Notes under the pieces: model-generated
Databases searched by the model: none
Told to the model about the DNA's origin: nothing
What the model saw: the letters and a program-made list of their open reading frames with translations, nothing else
Shown: positions 25,916 to 26,754 of the stretch, in pieces
Numbering within the stretch: position 1 is the first letter of the stretch
How the letters are laid out: each line of letters starts with the position of its first letter
Virus record (IMG/VR): IMGVR_UViG_3300031886_000031
Location: 1-26,754 of that record
Length of the DNA: 26,754 nucleotides
Strand: one strand, 5' to 3'
DNA from: a virus
Made by a program: the position numbers and the translations under genes

Positions 25916-26754
25916 GAACAATTATCCGCATTGGCTGTATCATACGCTTACCACAAATAACTATACCAAGGGTACAAAGCCTAGTGATATTTCAGTTACA
26001 CGGCTTATTGACAGTCCTCAAATAAATGCATTACGGTATAAACATGCAGATGAACTAGTCGAAGATGTTAGAGACCGAGTATGGTCTATTTGGGGATCAG
26101 CAGTACACTCTGTAGTTGAAAACACTAACGAAAGCAATTCAGATGTATTAACTGAAAAGCGATTCTACCACGATTATGACGGTAAAGTGGTAACAGGCCA
26201 GATCGATGTCTACGACATGTCAGATAAAATCTTATACGATGTAAAGACAGTCAGCGCCTGGAACCTAGTTAACGGTTATAAAAAATCGTGGGAGTTTCAG
26301 CTCAATGTTCTAGCCGATCTCATGCAAGAGAACGATTGGAAAGTCAAGGGTTTAGCTATCGTAGCTATAGCTCGCGACTGGAACGCTAGACAGGCGTCCA
26401 ATACAGAGACGTACCCTCAACACTCTATGACGGTGGTAGATATTCCGCTATGGAAACCTATGCACCGAAAAGCATACATTCATCAACAGTTAAGCAGACA
26501 TTTCGATGAAGAGCATTATTGCAATGATGAGGAGCGATGGCAGTCTGAGGAAAAATGGGCGGTAATGAAAGAGGGCCGAAAGAATGCTCTTCGGCTACTG
26601 GATACAGAGCAAGATGCAATAGATTACTTGAACGACTTGATTGACCCGACCAAGTCTACAATAGAGCATAGACCCGGGTCACCCAAGCGGTGTTGGACGT
26701 ACTGTAATGTACGTAATTTTTGTCCACAACTAAGAGCCGAGAGGCAGGAGAAGC
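25893..26754 (+). CDS. RecB/Cas4-like PD-(D/E)XK nuclease (cut by window edge)
   Basis: 287 residues visible; ATG at 25893 with AAGGAG six bases upstream, inside the end of the resolvase-like gene. RecB-family motifs: GSAVHSVVE (68-76, H72), GQIDVYD (102-108, D105), ILYDVKT (113-119, D116-x-K118) and Q136 in WEFQLNVL. Near the end, C267, C271 and C277 in KRCWTYCNVRNFCPQ, plus possibly C210, resemble the iron-sulphur cysteines of Cas4/AddB-type nucleases. Probably an exonuclease of phage recombination or host DNA breakdown. The reading frame continues past the window. Confidence 0.85.
   Translation, partial: MARKFTNENNYPHWLYHTLTTNNYTKGTKPSDISVTRLIDSPQINALRYKHADELVEDVRDRVWSIWGSAVHSVVENTNESNSDVLTEKRFYHDYDGKVVTGQIDVYDMSDKILYDVKTVSAWNLVNGYKKSWEFQLNVLADLMQENDWKVKGLAIVAIARDWNARQASNTETYPQHSMTVVDIPLWKPMHRKAYIHQQLSRHFDEEHYCNDEERWQSEEKWAVMKEGRKNALRLLDTEQDAIDYLNDLIDPTKSTIEHRPGSPKRCWTYCNVRNFCPQLRAERQEK

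Noticed and set aside
1-26754. Prophage with integrase, att sites, CRISPR array or IS element
   Set aside because: No recombinase or transposase motif, no regularly spaced repeats with unique spacers and no long terminal inverted repeats were seen.

Overview
The window is part of a tailed double-stranded DNA bacteriophage genome. The evidence is a complete head-morphogenesis set (terminase large subunit, portal, scaffold-like protein, major capsid protein, head-tail adaptor), a long run of tail-fibre/adhesin genes, and a phage-type nucleotide and replication set (TS-fold pyrimidine hydroxymethylase, dUTPase, winged-helix initiator, DnaB-type helicase, two PD-(D/E)XK nucleases). I see no integrase, repressor/cro pair, rRNA, recognisable tRNA, IS element or CRISPR array, so a lytic phage is likelier than a prophage. 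From memory, several small families (the YPSI...KYPK protein, DUF5681 and DUF6378 proteins, C1q-like fibre tips) are common in uncultured marine phages; the host is unknown. The adaptor resembles those of podoviruses, but virion type cannot be settled because the left end is cut and no tape-measure or tail-tube gene is in view.

Layout. Everything from 1 to 17025 is on the minus strand (late genes) and everything from 17297 to the end is on the plus strand (early/replication genes), so the control region is divergent at 17026-17296. Read leftwards from 17025, the late block holds low-complexity basic proteins, a DUF5681 (putative small terminase) gene, a virion-like protein, the large terminase, portal, scaffold, major capsid gene (followed by a strong UUCG hairpin), adaptor, and then an array of tail-fibre genes. 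The fibre genes share three types of N-terminus joined to different tips (glycine-rich or C1q-like). Most late genes are coupled by TAATG or ATGA stop/start overlaps.

The region 17220-20035 looks like three tandem early cassettes. Each starts with a copy of a conserved 22-24 nt promoter-like motif and ends at a hairpin followed by a T-run. Cassettes 1 and 2 carry paralogous small beta-barrel-like (SymE/AbrB-like) proteins. Two small zinc-ribbon genes follow the cassette 2 terminator. A 400-nt non-coding stretch (17746-18148) is dense with direct repeats, inverted repeats and a branched multi-hairpin element; it is the best candidate for an origin or regulatory RNA.

From 20048 to 26754 the plus-strand genes are tightly packed, many with ATGA/TAATG overlaps. 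They run from small unknown proteins through the pyrimidine hydroxymethylase, a DUF6378 protein and dUTPase to a replication initiator, helicase, a six-helix membrane protein, a resolvase-like nuclease and a RecB/Cas4-like nuclease cut by the window end. The hydroxymethylase has Asp where thymidylate synthases have their pyrimidine-selecting Asn, as T4 dCMP hydroxymethylase does, so modified cytosine in the phage DNA is a testable prediction. Several genes were identified directly from the sequence (3553-3717, 14308-14466, 17635-17715, 19085-19240, 19535-19702, 25893-26754), and several starts were moved to fit Shine-Dalgarno sites or stop/start overlaps.
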